NCBI GenBank assembly: GCA_024280775.1
Contig: JAJRPM010000010.1
Coordinates: 62,001-126,000 of the forward strand
Direction: 5' to 3'
Source: Candidatus Zixiibacteriota bacterium
Lineage (GTDB): Bacteria > Zixibacteria > MSB-5A5 > GN15 > JACZUZ01
Length of the DNA: 64,000 nt
Positions within the stretch are counted from its first letter, which is position 1, and the number at the start of each line of letters is the position of its first letter. The translations under genes and the position numbers were made by a program. Below the pieces are notes generated by a model that saw only the letters and a list, made by a program, of their open reading frames with translations, was not told where the DNA came from and did no database searches. Positions 60,354 through 64,000 of this stretch are shown piece after piece.

Positions 60354-63260
60354 TCATGGTGAGTATGTCAGACCAAGTGAGAAAGTTGATCCGCTGGAGT
60401 ATTCCTGGAAGATATATTCCTGTCCCTTATATTGATGTGTCTTTTTGTACTTTGAATTCAATATGTTCTTCCCCGCCGCTTTGAGTTTCAAAGACCCTAG
60501 TAGCCTCTGTGAAAACGTCAGGTCAAATTCAGGTCGCGGCTGCTCATAGACATCAGGAGTGCCGCCAAGTGACACTGTGGCTAAACGCTCCCCAAAGACA
60601 TTGAACATACCGCTGATTACTGTGCCTCGTTGTGCATTTTCATAAGTTAACTCGGCATTAAGTATGTATCCTGACTGCCCCTGCATCGGTCGGGTGGATG
60701 ACGCGTTGGGGTCAAATGCCCGGATAATTGTCAACTCGGTTTCGCCGATATCGACTTTCGAATCTACTAAAGTCAGGTTTCCAGCTATGAAAACGTTTGA
60801 GAACCTTGAACCAAGTTGGTCGAGTCTCTTACGCAATTCAAATTCCAATCCATAAACCTGACCACTCTCAACATTGACAAACTGAACCGAGCCATTTGCA
60901 TCTACAATTGTTCGTTCAATCGGATTCGAGAAGTTCTTGAGGTACACGCTCACCGCCATAACTTCCCCGGGTCTGGCAAACCACTCCCAACGTAAATCGT
61001 AATTGTCTACTAAGGTCCTTTGTAGATTCGGATTCCCACTGAGAATGTAATCATTGATGAACTCAAACGATGGGAATGGAGCCATCTCCCTCAATGTCGG
61101 CCGGGCCAAAGTCCTGCCGTAGGCGGCGCGTATGTTGATATACTGTGAGGTTTTGTACACCACATTCAAAGATGGCAGAATGTCATTTTCACTAAGTGAC
61201 CCTACGTCTTCAGTTGGGTCAAGGCTAAGTGTTGTCATCTTGGTAGTCTCGAAACGGGCGCCGGTGATAACAGTTACTTTCCTCGAAATCGGGTATGAAA
61301 GCATTGCATAGGTTCCAAGAATCGTTTGATCACCATTGTAGCTGTTTCTCAAGTCGGTAACATCAGAGACATACAAGCCAGACCAGGAAGAATTGACGTT
61401 ACTATTCCCTACGTTATTGGCGAAATATGAATTCGGATCACCAGTGTAGCCCCACGAGGAGCCAAGTGATTTGTAATCATATTGCTTCTCACGAAAAGTT
61501 CTGGACTTCGACAAGGCGGCGACTCCAAACTTAACCTCTCCGCGAATATCGTTTCGCGTAAAGGGCATAACCAAATTGACCTTGAGGTCTCGCGTGTTCT
61601 CATCCAAATTACGGAAATAGTGTGTTGGTGATGGATATTTCGATGGACTGATGCTGTAAACAGTTGTATCTCGCCTGGCTATATAACGATAGTCATCTGA
61701 GAAAAAACGAAGGTCAGGATTGTTTTGTTGGGTATTCGCAAACCCTGCCTGCCAGTCGAGTTCTACTCTCTTGACAAAGTCAAACTTGTGTGTTCCTTTT
61801 GCCTGAAAACTACTCAACTGACGCTCGGTATATCCCAGCGCCCGAGTTTCGAAAACCTCATCTTCACCCAAATCACGTGGCAATTCTCCGAATAGATAAC
61901 GTGATGATGTCTCAGCGCTACGATTGTACATGAGGTTTGCGCGAACTGATTGATCGACGCCTAGACTGTGTGTCAAGCTAACCAAACCGCCCCATGACAC
62001 TTCGTCAGTCGACTTTGTGTCGTTCAAGAGGTAATCCTTGCTTAGCTCATTGACAGTATTCACGTTACCGGGGTTATTCCAACGCCCAACCTTACCATTT
62101 TCATAAAACGATATGTTTCGCTTGTAGTTAAGGCTGGCCATCATGCCAAGGGGACGATTCCCAATTGAGTATTTGTTTCCGTAGTTTAGCGTATAGGACT
62201 GATTGGTAGGAGCGGAACCAACGGTGGGACTCATTTGAGTGTTGAAGGCGCGTGACGCTTTATCGAGCGCGATTGAGGAATCAGGATTCACAAAAGCAGA
62301 GCCAACACTTGGTATATCACTCCCTTGCCTGGAAACCAATGCGGGAATATCTCTGCCTCCGTCATCAATCCCCAACCAGTCAGTAGAGCCACCAGAGTAG
62401 CTTAGGAATTTATCCGAGAATGACGCCTGAGAATTGTAAGAGCTTGATGTTCCGAAAGAGAATGCGCCCTGTTCAGGATATTTCTTTAGATTTAGCTCAA
62501 CACTTCCACCAGTGAAGTTTCCCGGTTGATCGGGTGTGAAGGTTTTTAACACCACTATATTATCCAGCATACCCGCGCTGATTAAGTCCAGCGGAGCAGA
62601 TTGTCTATCCGGGTCTGCGCTAGGCAAGGCCATTCCATTGAGCGATGAATTTGTGTAACGGTCGCCAAGCCCACGTACAATTATGTGTTTGCCGTCTGCG
62701 ATTGTTACTCCGGTCACATGCGTCATCGCTCCGGCGGCGTCAGAACTACCATTGCGACTTATCATCTCCGCGCTAATTGCGTTAGTAACTCCCGCGGCTT
62801 TACGACGATCGGTCAACAGCGCCGCATCAGTGTTCTCAACCTTGCGGACTTCAACCGTAATTGTCTCATTCGTATATTGAATTGTTTCGGACTCAAGTTG
62901 AGCGTCTATAGTTGCCACTCCTCGTGATGTAACAACAACGCTGTCCCACACTATAGTCTTATATCCAATAGTGGAGAATCTGACAATATGAACACCGACA
63001 GGTACCTGCCGGATACTAAATCTACCATCAACATCGCAAAAAGCTCCTAACTGTGTGCCAACCACTACAGCGGTAGCTCCAACCAACGCCTCTTTTGTTT
63101 GACTGTCAGTGACCATACCGCTAATCGTACCGAATTGCTGTGCAACAACTGACCTAACAATCCCTAGTGACATCAACGCCAAAAGCAACGACAACATCCC
63201 CAGGAAACTCAGGCTCATTAGCTTCCTGCTTTCAACCTGTGACTTAACTTGAAATCTCAC
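60354..63260 (-). CDS. TonB-dependent outer-membrane receptor
   Basis: A 968-residue predicted outer-membrane beta-barrel transporter. The signal segment (about 15-40) ends near VVAQQ. A carboxypeptidase-regulatory-like domain follows (about 43-115, GTISGMVTDSQTKEALVGATA). The plug domain shows ISRNGSSDAAGAMTHVTGV and IIVRGLGDRYTNSSLNGMALPSADP (about 165-220). The barrel ends in SSGSTFSLGLTYSP, with the usual C-terminal aromatic pattern weakly met. Substrate unknown; SusC-type pairing is not seen, as no SusD-like gene is present. It is divergent from the response regulator at 63505, which could control it. Confidence 0.9.
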   Translation of the reverse strand: MRFQVKSQVESRKLMSLSFLGMLSLLLALMSLGIVRSVVAQQFGTISGMVTDSQTKEALVGATAVVVGTQLGAFCDVDGRFSIRQVPVGVHIVRFSTIGYKTIVWDSVVVTSRGVATIDAQLESETIQYTNETITVEVRKVENTDAALLTDRRKAAGVTNAISAEMISRNGSSDAAGAMTHVTGVTIADGKHIIVRGLGDRYTNSSLNGMALPSADPDRQSAPLDLISAGMLDNIVVLKTFTPDQPGNFTGGSVELNLKKYPEQGAFSFGTSSSYNSQASFSDKFLSYSGGSTDWLGIDDGGRDIPALVSRQGSDIPSVGSAFVNPDSSIALDKASRAFNTQMSPTVGSAPTNQSYTLNYGNKYSIGNRPLGMMASLNYKRNISFYENGKVGRWNNPGNVNTVNELSKDYLLNDTKSTDEVSWGGLVSLTHSLGVDQSVRANLMYNRSAETSSRYLFGELPRDLGEDEVFETRALGYTERQLSSFQAKGTHKFDFVKRVELDWQAGFANTQQNNPDLRFFSDDYRYIARRDTTVYSISPSKYPSPTHYFRNLDENTRDLKVNLVMPFTRNDIRGEVKFGVAALSKSRTFREKQYDYKSLGSSWGYTGDPNSYFANNVGNSNVNSSWSGLYVSDVTDLRNSYNGDQTILGTYAMLSYPISRKVTVITGARFETTKMTTLSLDPTEDVGSLSENDILPSLNVVYKTSQYINIRAAYGRTLARPTLREMAPFPSFEFINDYILSGNPNLQRTLVDNYDLRWEWFARPGEVMAVSVYLKNFSNPIERTIVDANGSVQFVNVESGQVYGLEFELRKRLDQLGSRFSNVFIAGNLTLVDSKVDIGETELTIIRAFDPNASSTRPMQGQSGYILNAELTYENAQRGTVISGMFNVFGERLATVSLGGTPDVYEQPRPEFDLTFSQRLLGSLKLKAAGKNILNSKYKKTHQYKGQEYIFQEYSSGSTFSLGLTYSP

Positions 63261-63504
63261 TCTTCCTCCGCTTCACCTGCGCTTAGTTTCATTGCCGGAA
63301 CCTCAGACTTGCAGGCATTGAGTCCTACGGTTCGGCGATGAAAGTCGGCATGCAGTGTTTACGGGATGCAAAGTGTTTATGAGTTTCGCGTGAATTATGT
63401 CAATGCAATTACCGAAATACGCATAAAGAATTAACTGCTCCTTAGCGCTTTGCAAACAATCCGCGTCGATTATAGTGGACGCGCAAACTGCGCCGGGAAA
63501 CGTT
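63261..63504. promoter_or_regulatory. Divergent promoter region, TonB receptor and response regulator
   Basis: 244 bases between divergent genes. TTTGCA (63449-63454) and TATAGT (63471-63476), spaced 16 bases, form a weak promoter candidate for the response regulator about 30 bases before its ATG. No clear inverted operator was found. Confidence 0.3.
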
Positions 63505-64000
63505 ATGAAACAAAACATACTTATAGTTGAAGACGAACCGCAGATTCAAGATCTGATTCGACATGGCCTCGAGAGAGAGGGCTTTTTCGTTTCCGCATAC
63601 CAGTCAGGCGAGCAGGCTCTCTACGCCGTCGAGAACATGCGCTTTGACCTTGCGCTACTTGATGTGATGTTACCCGGGATTGATGGAATTGAGCTGTGTC
63701 GGCGACTAAAAGCTGACCCCGCCACCGAGCCTATGGCAGTCATATTTCTCAGCGCCAAATCTGAGGACGCTGATATCGCTGATGGTCTGGAGATGGGGGC
63801 TGTGAATTACATCACCAAGCCGTTTAGCTTGAAGTCTCTGATCTCCATGATAAGGGCTACACTGCGGCTATCGAGCAAGCCGCTTCCCAATATCAATGAG
63901 ATGATTCAGCTAAATGGTTTTGCGCTGCATTTGGGTAAACATGAGTTGAAAGTAAATGGCGAACGCGTTGACCTAACCCGCACAGAGTTTAGTATTCTTA
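63505..64000 (+). CDS. OmpR/PhoB-type response regulator (partial, runs off the window)
   Basis: The visible 165 residues start with ATG at 63505. The receiver domain shows ILIVEDEPQIQDLI (acidic pocket), the phospho-acceptor Asp in LALLDVMLPGIDG (near 53), VIFLSAKSEDADIADGL and NYITKPFS with the conserved Lys. A winged-helix DNA-binding domain begins after about residue 125 (LHLGKHELKVNGERVDLTRTEFSIL). The cognate histidine kinase is expected beyond the window. It probably acts on envelope or phosphate-type genes; the target is not visible here. Confidence 0.93.
   Translation, partial: MKQNILIVEDEPQIQDLIRHGLEREGFFVSAYQSGEQALYAVENMRFDLALLDVMLPGIDGIELCRRLKADPATEPMAVIFLSAKSEDADIADGLEMGAVNYITKPFSLKSLISMIRATLRLSSKPLPNINEMIQLNGFALHLGKHELKVNGERVDLTRTEFSIL

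Overview
The window reads as a chromosome segment from a Gram-negative bacterium of the FCB superphylum, most likely candidate division Zixibacteria or a close relative. This is inferred from gene content and not proven. The evidence is a TonB-dependent receptor, a FlgD-like C-terminal tail of the kind seen on type IX-secreted proteins, and secreted proteins ending in paired dockerin-like motifs (NIADVT..ARIFSGG). Composition is mid-range GC, and no phage genes, integrase, transposase or CRISPR array was seen.

Layout. 1-314: palindromic intergenic repeats and a promoter, then tRNA-Arg(CCG). 473-15639: proS, followed by a long forward run of translation and RNA genes in near-canonical order (rimP-nusA-infB-DUF503-rbfA-nrnA-truB-ribF-rpsO-pnp), ending in an M16 protease and a polysaccharide deacetylase. 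15738-19771: leuS, broken by a single-base frameshift, then a stand-alone AsnRS-like enzyme without an anticodon-binding domain. 19904-24464, reverse strand: a D,D-carboxypeptidase, an ABC-2 exporter pair, a DUF72 protein and an overlapping 49-residue zinc ribbon. 24583-27673: a sugar-type ABC importer (binding lipoprotein and two permeases, no ATPase). 27684-27822: a second copy of the repeat set. 27819-33630, reverse: MscS, an Ig-like envelope protein, a TPR protein and tyrS. 34002-37865: PBP1A and an M32 carboxypeptidase.

38006-39452 holds tRNA-Leu(CAA) and a roughly 1.36-kb AT-rich islet with one serine-hydrolase gene. A 22-bp direct repeat of the tRNA 3' end flanks it, the footprint of site-specific insertion. 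39745-46030: a large SBBP-repeat secreted protein, a lone MetH homocysteine-binding module, and a choice-of-anchor-B/cohesin-like/dockerin protein. 46375-56516: acyltransferase, unknown membrane protein, hisS next to an enlarged and divergent aromatic ammonia-lyase, then SDR, TauE/SafE, a thioesterase, a bacilliredoxin, tadA and two unknown membrane proteins. 56560-64000: tRNA-Ser(CGA), an internally duplicated dockerin protein, a TonB receptor, and the start of an OmpR-type response regulator that runs off the end.

How it fits together. The first 18 kb mainly supplies translation: charging enzymes, initiation and ribosome assembly factors, and RNA turnover. The rest is envelope biology: peptidoglycan enzymes, transporters and large secreted proteins. 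Points most worth a second look are the modular GTAGGGGC palindromes, the tRNA-Leu islet, the AsnRS-like enzyme, the Ser-Ser-Gly ammonia-lyase, and the two dockerin-tailed proteins, one of which carries its own cohesin-like domain.
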